64,000 nucleotides of DNA from contig NZ_CUEE01000001.1 of assembly GCF_001224225.1 (NCBI RefSeq), positions 186,001-250,000 on the forward strand. The letters run 5' to 3'. This DNA comes from Staphylococcus borealis. GTDB lineage: Bacteria; Bacillota; Bacilli; Staphylococcales; Staphylococcaceae. A program made the position numbers and the translations under genes. The notes beneath the pieces were generated by a model that did not search any database, was not told the DNA's origin, and saw nothing but the letters and a program-made list of their open reading frames with translations. Below, piece by piece: positions 26,177 through 35,420 of this stretch. Every line of letters begins with the position of its first letter. Position 1 is the stretch's first letter.

Positions 26177-28588
26177 TTACACCCTCTCAACTTCAAAGAT
26201 TTTTTGAGCTTCTTTATCTTCAACGATTGCTTCCCAAGGTTCGCCATGTCCATCAATCGCTTTTTTAGCATCCATAATTCTATCGAATAATTCTTTTTGA
26301 CGTTCAGGATCTAATAACACTTCTTTGACGTTTTCAAAGCCTAAACGATTTAACCAAGGTGCAGTTCTTTCTGCGTAAATACCTGTTTCACGATAATATT
26401 GCATTAATGCACCACATAATTGGATAACATCATCTTCAGTTTCAACAGTAGTTAATAATTTACCTACATTAACGTCTGTACCTCCGTTACCGCCAATATA
26501 AATTTGATATCCATTTTCTACTGAAATAACACCGAAATCTTTAACACCAGATTCAACACAACTACGTGGGCAACCAGATACACCCATTTTAAATTTATGT
26601 GGTGTGTCGATGTATTCAAATGTTTTTTCTAAACGAATACCTAAGCGTGTAGTATATTGTGTACCAAATCGACAGAATTCTTTACCGACACAACTTTTAA
26701 CAGAACGTGTTTTCTTACCATAGGCTGATGCTGAACGCATACCTAAATCTTTCCAAACTTGAGGTAATTCTTCTTTTTTCAATCCGTATAAACCAACACG
26801 TTGTGAACCTGTTACTTTAACTAAAGGTACGTTGTATTTTTTAGCAACTTCGCCTAATCGAATCAATTGATCAGCATCTGTTACGCCACCACGCATTTGT
26901 GGAATAACAGAGAATGTACCATCATTTTGAATATTAGCATGGTAACGTTCATTTGCGAATCGTGATTCTTTTTCATCTTGGTGATCATGTGGATATACCA
27001 TATTTAAATAGTAGTTAATTGCTGGTCGACATTTAGGGCAACCATTTTTATCTTTGAAATCGAGAACATGACGCACTTCTTTAGAAGTTTTAAGCCCTTT
27101 AGCTCTGATTTGTGTTACAATTTGGTCGCGTGTTAAGTCTGTACATGCACAAATACCAGTTGGTTTTGCTGCTACAAAGTCATCACCTAATGTGCATTGT
27201 AATAACTCGCCAATTTGACCTTTACATTTACCACAAGAGTTACCTGCTTTAGTTGCTTTTGTAACTTCGTCAACAGATGTTAAACCTTTCGTAGTAATTG
27301 CATTCACAATCGTACCTTTGTCGACACCATTACAACCACAAATCGTTTCATCGTCTGGCATGTCAGCGATTGATGTTACCGCTTCTTCGCCACCTTTGTA
27401 TAATAATGAAACCAATGTATAGTCTTCTAAAGATTCATGTTTTTTCATCATGTTATAAAATCTTGAACCATCATCCGTATCACCGTACAACACTGCTCCG
27501 ACAACTTGACCTTCACTTAAATACACTTTTTTATAAATGTTATCTACACTATTGAAAATTTCAATCCCATGGACATTATCATTTTCAACAATTTGTCCTG
27601 CGCTGTATAAATCACAGCCAGATACTTTTAATGAAGTGAATGTTGTAGACCCTTTATAACCTTCTGTTTCTTTACCAGTTAAATAGTCGGCTAATACTTT
27701 ACCTTGTTCATAAAGTGGTGCGACTAAACCGTATACTTTGCCATTATGTTCTGAACATTCACCGACAGCATAAATATTTGGATCTGATGTTTGTAAATAG
27801 TCGTTAACGACAATACCTCTATTTACTTCTAAGCCAGCGTCTCGAGCGACTTGCGTAAATGGACGGATACCTACTGCCATAACGACTAAATCCGTCTCAA
27901 TCACTCTTCCGTCTGCTAATCTAATCGCTTCAACATCATCTTTACCTATAATTTCTTTAGAGTTTGCTTGTAACTCGATATTCATACCTTGACGTTCTAA
28001 ATCTGCTTTAAGCATACCACCAGCTTTACGGTCTAGTTGCATTTCCATTAGCCATTCTGCTAAGTGTAATACAGTAACTTCCATGCCTTGATCCATAAGA
28101 CCTCTTGCACATTCAAGTCCTAACAATCCACCACCAATGACGACTGCTCTTTTTTTCGTTTTAGCGATGTCAATCATACGTTCAGTATCTTCGATTGTTC
28201 TCCAACCAATTACACTTGGTAAATCTGAACCAGGTATAGGTAATACAAATGCACTTGAACCAGTTGCAAAAATACAGATATCGTATTTAACTTCAATACC
28301 TTTAGAAGTTGTTACCGTTTGAGCAGAACGATCAACTGTTTCCACTGGGTCATTAACGATTAACTCGATGTTATTTTCTTCATACCATTCATATGGATTC
28401 ATAATTGTTTCTTCAACAGTCATTTTCTTTTGTAATATATTTGATAACATAATTCTGTTATAATTTGGGTAAGGTTCTTTGCCAATAATCGTGATATCAA
28501 ATTGTGAATCAGAACGTTCAAGAATTTCTTCGATCGTTCTTAAACCTGCCATGCCGTTTCCAATCATTACTAATTTTTGTTTAGTCAT
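26177..28588 (-). CDS. nirB: NADH-dependent nitrite reductase large subunit
   Basis: This 803-residue cytosolic enzyme reduces nitrite to ammonium. Domains in order are FAD/NAD-binding (GNGMAGLRTIEEI near residue 9; VVIGGGLLGLECARGL near 148), BFD-like [2Fe-2S] segments (CGCNGVDKG, CGKCKGQIGELLQC, CACTDL, CPKC) and a sulphite/nitrite reductase core with C-x5-C (CVGKEFC) and C-x3-C (CPRSC) for the siroheme-[4Fe-4S] centre. The start is ATG 28588 after AAAGGGGC. Rex-like and NreC-like sites lie upstream. Confidence 0.95.
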   Translation of the reverse strand: MTKQKLVMIGNGMAGLRTIEEILERSDSQFDITIIGKEPYPNYNRIMLSNILQKKMTVEETIMNPYEWYEENNIELIVNDPVETVDRSAQTVTTSKGIEVKYDICIFATGSSAFVLPIPGSDLPSVIGWRTIEDTERMIDIAKTKKRAVVIGGGLLGLECARGLMDQGMEVTVLHLAEWLMEMQLDRKAGGMLKADLERQGMNIELQANSKEIIGKDDVEAIRLADGRVIETDLVVMAVGIRPFTQVARDAGLEVNRGIVVNDYLQTSDPNIYAVGECSEHNGKVYGLVAPLYEQGKVLADYLTGKETEGYKGSTTFTSLKVSGCDLYSAGQIVENDNVHGIEIFNSVDNIYKKVYLSEGQVVGAVLYGDTDDGSRFYNMMKKHESLEDYTLVSLLYKGGEEAVTSIADMPDDETICGCNGVDKGTIVNAITTKGLTSVDEVTKATKAGNSCGKCKGQIGELLQCTLGDDFVAAKPTGICACTDLTRDQIVTQIRAKGLKTSKEVRHVLDFKDKNGCPKCRPAINYYLNMVYPHDHQDEKESRFANERYHANIQNDGTFSVIPQMRGGVTDADQLIRLGEVAKKYNVPLVKVTGSQRVGLYGLKKEELPQVWKDLGMRSASAYGKKTRSVKSCVGKEFCRFGTQYTTRLGIRLEKTFEYIDTPHKFKMGVSGCPRSCVESGVKDFGVISVENGYQIYIGGNGGTDVNVGKLLTTVETEDDVIQLCGALMQYYRETGIYAERTAPWLNRLGFENVKEVLLDPERQKELFDRIMDAKKAIDGHGEPWEAIVEDKEAQKIFEVERV

Positions 28589-28711
28589 AAAATATGCCCC
28601 TTTTATCACTTAAAATTTACTTATTTGCCATTTGCAATATTTGTTATTATTAAATGTTTGAATTTATACATTTGTTTCTTCACTGTTATTCTATAACAAA
28701 TCTCCTTAAAA

Positions 28712-28729
28712 ATGTGATTAAATTCACAA
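28712..28729 (-). promoter_or_regulatory. Rex-like site upstream of nirB
   Basis: ATGTGATTAAATTCACAA matches the Rex consensus TTGTGA-W6-TCACAA with one mismatch. Rex represses anaerobic genes until NADH rises. It lies 124 to 141 bases upstream of the nirB start and close to an NreC-like site. Confidence 0.75.
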
Positions 28730-28742
28730 ATATTAGTAAAAT

Positions 28743-28756
28743 CGGGGAATTCCCTA
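28743..28756 (-). promoter_or_regulatory. NreC-like site upstream of nirB
   Basis: CGGGGAATTCCCTA fits the TAGGG-N4-CCCTA form with two mismatches in the first two bases. It lies 13 bases upstream (in the nirB direction) of the Rex-like site. Confidence 0.7.
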
Positions 28757-28779
28757 ATACGCTATTTGCACATAAAATA

Positions 28780-28825
28780 ATAGGAGTAGGACAATGCATT
28801 CAATACGAATGGCGTCCTACTCCTT
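28780..28825 (-). terminator. sirB terminator
   Basis: GGAGTAGGAC at 28783-28792 and GTCCTACTCC at 28814-28823 are perfect arms, followed on the minus strand by TATTATTTTATG. It ends the sirB gene just before the nirB promoter. Confidence 0.8.
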
Positions 28826-28836
28826 ATAATCTGAGT

Positions 28837-29562
28837 TTATTTATTATCTAATTGCTCTAAACGATCACTAATAATTAATTTTAAAATGTTATCAAAGTTG
28901 ATAGATGGCGTCATATGCAGTGTACCTTGAATATCCATTTCTGAAATCAGGCGTTTCACTTTATTAACAAGGCGTCCATCATATAGAAACATAGGTACAA
29001 CAATTAATGTTTCATACTGCTTAGCTAATTGGTCTAAATCGTTTCTAAAGGTAATATCACCGTATAATGTTCGACAAAAGACAGGTACGTCTTGCTTTAG
29101 CTTCTTACCAAAGGATTTCAACTCATCATGCGCTTGCGTATATGAAAAACTACCATGTGCAATAAGAACAATGGCATGATTTACCGAAGCATCCACATTA
29201 ACGTCTCGAATTCGTCTTTCAACTAAATCGACCATTAAATCGTGTGTGCCAAGTGGTTCACTAATTTCGTAATGTATTTGTGGATGTGTTTGTTTAATGT
29301 GCGCAAGTATATTCGGCACATCTACAATATAATGCATAGCTGAAAAAATTAATAACGGCACCACTTTAAAATGTGTTTCTCCCGCTTGAATTAAACGCCC
29401 TATTGTATTCTCAATACTTTTCTCTTCACTCTCTATAAATGCGAGTTCATATTGATAGGTTTCATCTCTTAAGAGCGACTCTAAAAATGCTTCTAACGCT
29501 TGATTTTGGTCACCTTTTCTCATACCATGTGCAACTAAAATATTAGCTACCAATCCTGTCAT
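28837..29562 (-). CDS. sirB: Sirohydrochlorin ferrochelatase (CbiX/SirB family)
   Basis: This protein of about 241 residues inserts iron into sirohydrochlorin for siroheme. Two CbiX-type halves are visible: NILVAHGMRKGDQ near the N-terminus and AIVLIAHGSFSYTQAHDE, core IAHGSFS, in the middle, each with the conserved histidine. The annotated ATG lies directly on the AAAGGGGG site, so a TTG three codons later (29553) may be the real start. Older work on S. carnosus calls this gene nirR. The precorrin-2 dehydrogenase is not in this window. Confidence 0.85.
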   Translation of the reverse strand: MTGLVANILVAHGMRKGDQNQALEAFLESLLRDETYQYELAFIESEEKSIENTIGRLIQAGETHFKVVPLLIFSAMHYIVDVPNILAHIKQTHPQIHYEISEPLGTHDLMVDLVERRIRDVNVDASVNHAIVLIAHGSFSYTQAHDELKSFGKKLKQDVPVFCRTLYGDITFRNDLDQLAKQYETLIVVPMFLYDGRLVNKVKRLISEMDIQGTLHMTPSINFDNILKLIISDRLEQLDNK

Positions 29563-29682
29563 CCCCCTTTAATCCATGTGCAATCACAATTCATTGAATG
29601 CGTCATTAAACTTTAAATGTTGATTAAAATCATATGTTTTTCTACTAATCAAGTCAAGTCTGTTGGTTAATTTGTCACTAAT

Positions 29683-29750
29683 AAAAAAAGTTGAGACAAA
29701 CATAGGGTAGAATTCCTAGTGAATTCATTATCCCAGCCGTTGATCTCAAC
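29683..29750 (-). terminator. nirC terminator within repeat-family hairpin
   Basis: GTTGAGA at 29690-29696 and TCTCAAC at 29744-29750 enclose a GGGTAGAATTCCTAGTGAATTC core. On the minus strand the hairpin ends in T7. It is another member of the intergenic repeat family. Confidence 0.75.
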
Positions 29751-29759
29751 CAATCCGCC

Positions 29760-30581
29760 TTATTTATTAATTAAACTATCACGTGAACCATTCAAATAGG
29801 CATAAACTAAACCAATAAAGATACCTCCACCGATATAGTTACCAATTAAAGCAAACACAATATTTTTGATAACATCTAACCATGAAAGTGCATCTAAATT
29901 ATAAAACACCATCCCTGCATATAAGCCTGCATTAAAGACAACGTGTTCATAACCCATAAATACGAACACCACGACTCCTGCTGCAATAAAGAATGCTCTT
30001 GCTAATCCTTCTTTAAATAACATAGATACATAAATACCAATATTAATAAAGAAGTTACAAAAGATGGCTTTAACTAAAATATTTAGCCATGTTGATTCTA
30101 CTGTCTTCATATGTACTGTTTTACTTAAACTGGCAATCATTTCGGGCGTCATTATATGTGTCCCTTTCATTAAGAAAAATAAAATAAATCCGCCAATAAT
30201 ATTTCCAATAAAGCAGAATAAGAAAATGAGTAGCATCTTATTAATAGTAATCGCTCTATAGTACCAGCCTACCGTTAAATACATAAAATTACTGGTCAAT
30301 AATTCTGAATTGGTTAATACAATTAAAACTAAAGCTAAACTAAACGCAATCGCACCCAATAAATTAACTAATCCTTCGTTAGTTCCAGCAAATTGTGTTT
30401 TAATTGCTAACATGAATACAGTTACGATTGCTAATAAAAACCCTGACATCATCGCTTTCAAAGCGTATCGTCCAGGCGTTTTCTTTGCCATAATTTCTTT
30501 CGTTTGAACTTGTCCAACAGCCGCTTCTACAATATTACGAGTTGCGTGAGTATCTTCAACCGTTTTATTGTTCTTCAACAT
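29760..30581 (-). CDS. nirC: Formate/nitrite transporter NirC
   Basis: This 273-residue FNT-family channel has six membrane helices and moves nitrite or formate. Family regions include LLTSNFMYLTVGWYYR (core NFMYLTVGW) and FMGYEHVVFNAGLYAG, core GYEHVVFN. The first 40 residues form a polar tail. It is monocistronic and lies just upstream of sirB on the same strand, with its own terminator. Confidence 0.88.
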   Translation of the reverse strand: MLKNNKTVEDTHATRNIVEAAVGQVQTKEIMAKKTPGRYALKAMMSGFLLAIVTVFMLAIKTQFAGTNEGLVNLLGAIAFSLALVLIVLTNSELLTSNFMYLTVGWYYRAITINKMLLIFLFCFIGNIIGGFILFFLMKGTHIMTPEMIASLSKTVHMKTVESTWLNILVKAIFCNFFINIGIYVSMLFKEGLARAFFIAAGVVVFVFMGYEHVVFNAGLYAGMVFYNLDALSWLDVIKNIVFALIGNYIGGGIFIGLVYAYLNGSRDSLINK

Positions 30582-30668
30582 ATGTATGCCCCCTACATCC
30601 TTTTCAAGTTATGTTTCAATTATATATTTTTTAAGAAAACATGAATAGATTAAATTTCATACATCAAA

Positions 30669-30714
30669 AAAGTGAGATGAGCTCGTGTCGTGTAAACACG
30701 AAGTCACCTCACTT
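30669..30714 (-). terminator. Terminator of the 60-residue gene
   Basis: AAAGTGAG and CTCACTTT form outer arms around an inner CGTGTCGTGTAAACACG hairpin. On the minus strand it runs into TTTTTTGATG. It lies 10 bases past the stop of the gene at 30724. Confidence 0.8.
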
Positions 30715-30723
30715 TGAGATTTA

Positions 30724-30906
30724 CTATTTTTGTGATTTAAGTCTAGATAAATAACGCAATCCTGTAGCAAAGATACCATAGCCTAATGCAGTTCTTAACA
30801 CATATTTAATTGCACTATTATCAATCGCTTTTGAATTTAATAGGATTGTAGGGATTAAAGTACTAACTGAAAACAAAGCAAGTACTTTCAAATATCTTTC
30901 CTTCAT
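30724..30906 (-). CDS. Small hypothetical membrane protein
   Basis: This 60-residue protein has two hydrophobic segments (about 7-24 and 33-52) and a basic C-terminus (RYLSRLKSQK). The start overlaps the stop of the upstream SRPBCC gene as ATGA, so they are one operon. No family recognised. Confidence 0.55.
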   Translation of the reverse strand: MKERYLKVLALFSVSTLIPTILLNSKAIDNSAIKYVLRTALGYGIFATGLRYLSRLKSQK

Positions 30907-31445
30907 TTCATCAACCTCATTTCATCTACATTATAACGTAAATTTAGTGAGATTTTTTGACATCCTTCTGACTTTTTACGTTTCAATAGTGCATCAAGTT
31001 GGTCTAACGTAGAATTCATTCCCGCTTCTACACCCATATCAAGTGCTTGTTGCGCAGCATCTTTCGTTGGAAAAATTGAAGTTGACGTAACACGCGTGCG
31101 CTCCTCTGATTCTGAAGTAAAATCCATGAAAATTTGCATACCAGGTAATGTTGTATCTTTTTCACCTTGAGGCGTAGCAAAAAAATCAAAGTATTCAATG
31201 TGATGCGGTTTTTCGACTTTTTTATATTCTGTAAGTGTGTAACTTGTTTGTTCTGGCATTTCAATCGCAAAGAAAGCATCTCCACCGGCAACCGGATTAA
31301 AACGATATACCTTTGTTTTGCCTCCTTGAGGATGGAACCATTGCTCAAATAACGCTTTCGTTGTGTACGATTCAAACACTTCATTAATTGGTGCTTCGAA
31401 CGTTCTCGTAAATATAATTTTATTATCTTTGATCTGAATTGACAT
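30903..31445 (-). CDS. SRPBCC/AHSA1-domain protein
   Basis: This 180-residue protein has the START/Bet v 1-like fold of AHSA1 (activator of Hsp90 ATPase-like) proteins: FTRTFEAPINEVFESYT near the N-terminus, then WFHPQGG and VTSTSIFPTKDAAQQALDMG, core TSTSIFPT. Such proteins bind hydrophobic ligands. The C-terminal 30 residues (from KKSEGCQK) extend past the domain and resemble nothing I know. Cotranscribed with the small membrane protein. Confidence 0.75.
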   Translation of the reverse strand: MSIQIKDNKIIFTRTFEAPINEVFESYTTKALFEQWFHPQGGKTKVYRFNPVAGGDAFFAIEMPEQTSYTLTEYKKVEKPHHIEYFDFFATPQGEKDTTLPGMQIFMDFTSESEERTRVTSTSIFPTKDAAQQALDMGVEAGMNSTLDQLDALLKRKKSEGCQKISLNLRYNVDEMRLMK

Positions 31446-31514
31446 GTTAATCCCCCTACTTTTAAAAATGACTCACTCTGAATTTACCAGTTATTTATTT
31501 TTAATACAAAGATA

Positions 31515-31568
31515 TAAAAAAACTCCCTTCAAAATTCACATGATTTCAATGTCTACTTTGAAGGGAGT
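31515..31568 (-). terminator. yceI terminator
   Basis: ACTCCCTTCAAA at 31522-31533 and TTTGAAGGGAGT at 31557-31568 are perfect 12-base arms, with T7 after them on the minus strand. Confidence 0.88.
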
Positions 31569-31603
31569 CTATGCTTATATGTCGTATTTATTGTGACGAA
31601 TGA

Positions 31604-32119
31604 TTAGTCTTCAAGTGGAAATTCTAAATCGAATTCAACATGTAAGTCTTTGCCTAATAAGAATCCGCCAGTTTCAAGTTGTTGGTTAAATGTAATACCA
31701 TATTTTTCACGATTAAGATTACCAGTAATAACTAAACCAGCTGTATTTTTACCGTTAAGTGGGTTTAAGCTAATACCTTTATAATCTAAGTCAAATGTTT
31801 CTTCATGTGTTTGGTCTTTCATTGTTAAGTTACCAGTAACTGATTTTTCATCTACTTTTGTAATTTCAAATTTAATTTCTGGATAGTTTTCAGCGTCTAA
31901 GAAATCTGCGCTTTTAAGATGATTATCACGATCTGCTACTTTCGTATCAATTGAATTTGCTTTAACAGTAAACGTACCTTGTAATGAACTTAAATCGTTA
32001 AAATCACCTGAGATGTTAGCGTCAAATTCGTTAAAACGTCCTTTAACATTTGATACAACTAAGTGTTGAATAGAAAAGTTAACTCCTGAATGTGCTGGGT
32101 CTAAATTTAAATTAGCCAT
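31604..32119 (-). CDS. YceI-family polyisoprenoid-binding-type protein
   Basis: This 171-residue lipocalin-like protein has the family hallmarks LDPAHSGVNFSIQHLVVSNVKGRF (core HSGVNFSIQH) and LKSADFLDAENYPEIKFE, core FLDAENYPEI. It lacks a signal peptide, so it is cytosolic, unlike E. coli YceI. Members bind isoprenoids or quinones. Monocistronic. Confidence 0.85.
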   Translation of the reverse strand: MANLNLDPAHSGVNFSIQHLVVSNVKGRFNEFDANISGDFNDLSSLQGTFTVKANSIDTKVADRDNHLKSADFLDAENYPEIKFEITKVDEKSVTGNLTMKDQTHEETFDLDYKGISLNPLNGKNTAGLVITGNLNREKYGITFNQQLETGGFLLGKDLHVEFDLEFPLED

Positions 32120-32255
32120 GTTTACATACCTCCAATATTTAAATTATGAAACTACGTAGCTGAAAACCAGTACGATAGTTTGTATAATTATTATACTTAG
32201 TATAATAAAACAACTTAATTAGAAATACAAGTAAAACGACTCACATTTAAATGAT

Positions 32256-33806
32256 TTAATGTGCTAACATTTCTTCTTTGATATCATCCTTATCTAATGA
32301 AGCAGGATAGTACGTTGGCCAGTGATCCATTTCTTTAAGTAATGTTTCATTGTTATCACCCATAAAGATATGGAAATGTTCAGCTTTCTTAGGTGCAATA
32401 TTATGATCACTAAACTGAACATATTTCGGTAATGATGGCGTATCATTGTTTGTCAATTTATAAATAAATCTTACACCGCGATTACCTTTCTTATAATCTA
32501 AGATTTTTTTACCGACATATTCATACGTCCCAGTTACCTTATTCCCATTTTTTTCAAAAGTAATGTTGTCACCTTCAATATGAATGTTAGAAATATCAGT
32601 TTTATAACCTTTTTCATAGTATGCTTTATATTCTTTTGCGGTCATACTGCTATCTTCTTCAGATTTATGTTTCATAACATCATCTAAATCACCATTTTTT
32701 AAATAAGGATAAACTGATTGCCATTCACCTTCATAATCTGATAGCGCACGATCTTTAACTTGCTCATCTTTAAAATAACCATCTGAAATTGCTTTGTCAT
32801 GCTTATGTTCAACTTTGTCGTCTTGTACTTTTATATTGGAATCCAATGCTTTATCTAAAGCTTCAATATTTTTGTTCATTAATGTTTGATAATTTATTGA
32901 TGTGTCTTTGGATTGTTCTTTATTTAGTGACTCCATATTATAGAATTTTAATGGCTTGGCGTTAGTTTCTTTTCTGATTGTCTCAGTCACTTTATTGGCA
33001 ACATTATCTTCGTATAATATGTATTTAACATTTTTATCATTAATCTCTTTAACTAATTGTGTAAGTGCTTTTTGAGAAGGGTCTTCAGCGTTCATATTTT
33101 GAATTCCCTTTTGAACAAAGCCATAGCGATCTGCGAGATAACCTAAAGATTCATGTGAAATAAATACAGCATTACCTTGTTTATCTTTAGTAATGTCTTT
33201 TAATTTATTGTCAATGTCATCTAACGATTTTTCTAATTTTTTAAAATTTTTCTCATATTCATTTTTATGTTTTGGATCTTTAGCTACTAACTGATCTTTA
33301 ATTTCTTTAGCAAAGATTTTATTTTTCTCAGGATCTAACCATACGTGTGGATCATATCCGCCATGATGATGGTGATGATGTTCATGTGAATCTGCATGTT
33401 CTTCATCACCGTGTTCATGCTGATCTGTGAGTAATGTTGAACGGTCTAATTTATCTTGTAATGATACTTTCTTTTTATCATCTTTAATTGTTGCTGCAAC
33501 TTTCTTAGCGACTGGATCTAAATCGTCACCTGTATACACGAATAAATCAGATTTATTAACCTTTAACATGTCTTTCTGAGTTGGTTCATAATCATGTAAG
33601 TCTGAGCCAGCAGGATAAATGGATGATACATTCACATGATTACCACCTATTTGTTCTATAAAAGATTGTAAAGGATAAACGGTTGTAGACACATTGATTT
33701 TATCGCCATCCTTTGACTCCTTATTAGAACCATCTTCTTTTCCGCAAGCTACTAAAACACATAACATTATAGATAATAAAATGGTAAGACTTAAAAATCG
33801 CTTCAT
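32256..33806 (-). CDS. adcA: Zinc-binding lipoprotein AdcA with ZinT domain
   Basis: This 516-residue lipoprotein captures zinc for an ABC importer. It has a signal peptide with Cys21 (lipobox LVAC), a cluster A-1/ZnuA domain (about 35-325), a histidine-rich loop (about 130-154) and a C-terminal ZinT domain (about 335-516) with DGYF and HFHIF and the terminal His. The AdcBC permease genes are not in this window. A near-perfect Zur box sits upstream of the ribosome binding site. Confidence 0.92.
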   Translation of the reverse strand: MKRFLSLTILLSIMLCVLVACGKEDGSNKESKDGDKINVSTTVYPLQSFIEQIGGNHVNVSSIYPAGSDLHDYEPTQKDMLKVNKSDLFVYTGDDLDPVAKKVAATIKDDKKKVSLQDKLDRSTLLTDQHEHGDEEHADSHEHHHHHHGGYDPHVWLDPEKNKIFAKEIKDQLVAKDPKHKNEYEKNFKKLEKSLDDIDNKLKDITKDKQGNAVFISHESLGYLADRYGFVQKGIQNMNAEDPSQKALTQLVKEINDKNVKYILYEDNVANKVTETIRKETNAKPLKFYNMESLNKEQSKDTSINYQTLMNKNIEALDKALDSNIKVQDDKVEHKHDKAISDGYFKDEQVKDRALSDYEGEWQSVYPYLKNGDLDDVMKHKSEEDSSMTAKEYKAYYEKGYKTDISNIHIEGDNITFEKNGNKVTGTYEYVGKKILDYKKGNRGVRFIYKLTNNDTPSLPKYVQFSDHNIAPKKAEHFHIFMGDNNETLLKEMDHWPTYYPASLDKDDIKEEMLAH

Positions 33807-33817
33807 ATTGCTCCTCC

Positions 33818-33840
33818 TAAATAGTAATAATTACGATTTA
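33818..33840 (-). promoter_or_regulatory. Zur box upstream of adcA
   Basis: This 23-base palindrome has left half TAAATAGTAAT and right half ATTACGATTTA around a central A. The known staphylococcal Zur box TAAATCGTAAT-N-ATTACGATTTA differs from it by one base. It is 12 bases from the adcA start and next to its ribosome binding site. Confidence 0.88.
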
Positions 33841-34017
33841 AAAGTATAGCTTCATTTGTATAAAATTACAATAGTTTTTTTAATTTTCTTATTCATCGTT
33901 TTAAAGAAATGACATCGATTAAAATAGATTTATTATATTAATCTCTCGATACTTGGTTATCATTATTAGAATCAATGCTTTTGAAATTTAAACCTTCACT
34001 TCACGCTAATAGCATGA

Positions 34018-34096
34018 TTTTCTATGCTGGGCCACGCCAGCTTGCTTTGCTTGTGGAATTTCTGAGTGAAATTCTTTTTGCTGGGGCCACGGATGA
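34018..34096. repeat. STAR-like intergenic repeat
   Basis: A GCTGGGCC unit, then a GCCAGCTTGCTTTGCTTGTGG unit (quoted as TTGCTTTGCTTGTGGAATTT), then an ATTTCTGAGTGAAAT hairpin and TTGCTGGGGCCACGG. The same series appears near 42910, 43150 and 51500. The rest of 33841-34100 shows no gene. Confidence 0.65.
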
Positions 34097-34102
34097 CAAA
34101 AA

Positions 34103-34145
34103 CGCCCTTCAAAGTTTCATTTTTCAATGTTAACTTCGAAGGGCG
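34103..34145 (-). terminator. dsbA terminator
   Basis: CGCCCTTC and CTTCGAAGGGCG form the arms; on the minus strand it runs into TTTTTGTC. It lies 46 bases past the dsbA stop codon. Confidence 0.8.
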
Positions 34146-34190
34146 TATATCAATTTTAGTGTTAATGCTTATGACACGTTCAGTTCTGCA

Positions 34191-34784
34191 TTATAAGTAT
34201 TTCGTCCACTCTTTAACTTTGTATGGATCCTTTACTTTTTTACCATTGATAAAAACAGTTGGAACTGTGTCAATTTTATTATCTTCTGTTAATTTCTTTT
34301 GTTCGTCAGCTTTTTTCCAAGCGTCACTATTTTTAGTTTTATATTGTTTTTTAATTTCTGATTTCTGTTGACTTGTAATATCTAATTTATCAATTTCTCT
34401 GTCTAAAAAGTCTTCAGTCAGCCACTTTTTATTTTCGTCTTTTTGGTTGGCAAATACATTATGTTGAAATGTTAAGTATTTATTAGGCGCAACCTCTTGT
34501 ACTGCATTGCCAGCTCTTGAACCAACTATAGAGTCTTTATCTAGAAATCCAGCATTTACAAATTGGTACTCGACTTTATTCGTATCAATATAGTCTTTTT
34601 TTATTGTCGGCATGACGTTCTCTTCAACTTTTTTACAGTACGGACATTTAAAATCTCCATACTCAACGATTAAAATCTTCCCATTTTTTGTTTTAGGTGG
34701 TTGTTTCTCTTTATTGTTAGCACATGCACTCATGATGACGATGATAACCATCAACATGCTTATAATTGAAATGATTTTCTTCAT
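34191..34784 (-). CDS. dsbA: Thiol-disulphide oxidoreductase lipoprotein DsbA
   Basis: This 197-residue lipoprotein (lipobox SAC, Cys21) has the thioredoxin-fold active site C-P-Y-C in YGDFKCPYCKKVE near residues 43-55 and a cis-proline segment TVPTVFINGKKV. Staphylococcal DsbA is a surface lipoprotein that oxidises thiols without a DsbB partner. A small lipoprotein gene lies directly upstream. Confidence 0.88.
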   Translation of the reverse strand: MKKIISIISMLMVIIVIMSACANNKEKQPPKTKNGKILIVEYGDFKCPYCKKVEENVMPTIKKDYIDTNKVEYQFVNAGFLDKDSIVGSRAGNAVQEVAPNKYLTFQHNVFANQKDENKKWLTEDFLDREIDKLDITSQQKSEIKKQYKTKNSDAWKKADEQKKLTEDNKIDTVPTVFINGKKVKDPYKVKEWTKYL

Positions 34785-34806
34785 AGATGCTCCTTTTCAT
34801 TTTGTA

Positions 34807-35166
34807 TTAATTCATGTTTTCTTCTTTATAATCAGCATCATGTGATTCTATATATTGCTTTGTATCGAAGTTATCCAGATATTTTCCCTTTTTCCCATCA
34901 AATTGATATGTGTAGTAATGAACTTCCTCATTATTACTTAATGGCTTATAAGCTAAAACAACATACTTACCATCTTCATAAACATAAATATTCGCATCTT
35001 TTTTATCAAAGTGTTTAACCATATCGCCTGTATCATGCTTAGCCATCTGTTCTTGCTTTTGATCTTGCATTTTTACAGCTTTATCTATTTTATCTACATA
35101 TTTATCATTACCGCATGCTGCTAGCAATACGATACCTAAAGTTAACATAACTAATATACGTTTCAT
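34807..35166 (-). CDS. Small lipoprotein, cystatin-like fold (DUF4467-like)
   Basis: This 119-residue lipoprotein has lipobox LAAC (Cys18) and a compact domain with ANIYVYEDGKYVVLAYKPL, core YVYEDGKYVVL, and YYTYQFDGKKGKY. It resembles the cystatin-like lipoproteins found in staphylococci. The start is ATG 35166 behind AGGAGTG; the frame is open 18 codons further upstream without a site. It lies 22 bases upstream of dsbA and is probably cotranscribed. Confidence 0.7.
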   Translation of the reverse strand: MKRILVMLTLGIVLLAACGNDKYVDKIDKAVKMQDQKQEQMAKHDTGDMVKHFDKKDANIYVYEDGKYVVLAYKPLSNNEEVHYYTYQFDGKKGKYLDNFDTKQYIESHDADYKEENMN

Positions 35167-35420
35167 ACATTCACTCCTATTGCCCAATTCTATAAATCTC
35201 ACCTTATACTTCTGTTGCAAATACTATCATACAATGGTTTTAGATTATGCGCTAGTTCATAAAAATTTACATTTCTAAAAATTTTTATTATTATAAATTA
35301 AATATAAATTTCCATCTACAACTAAAGTACGATGTAATTTAATTAGTTATTTTGTGTAATAGATGTAGTTATTTGGTAAAATAGATGATAATTCTTAAAA
35401 ATACAGAGGAGTAGATGAAT

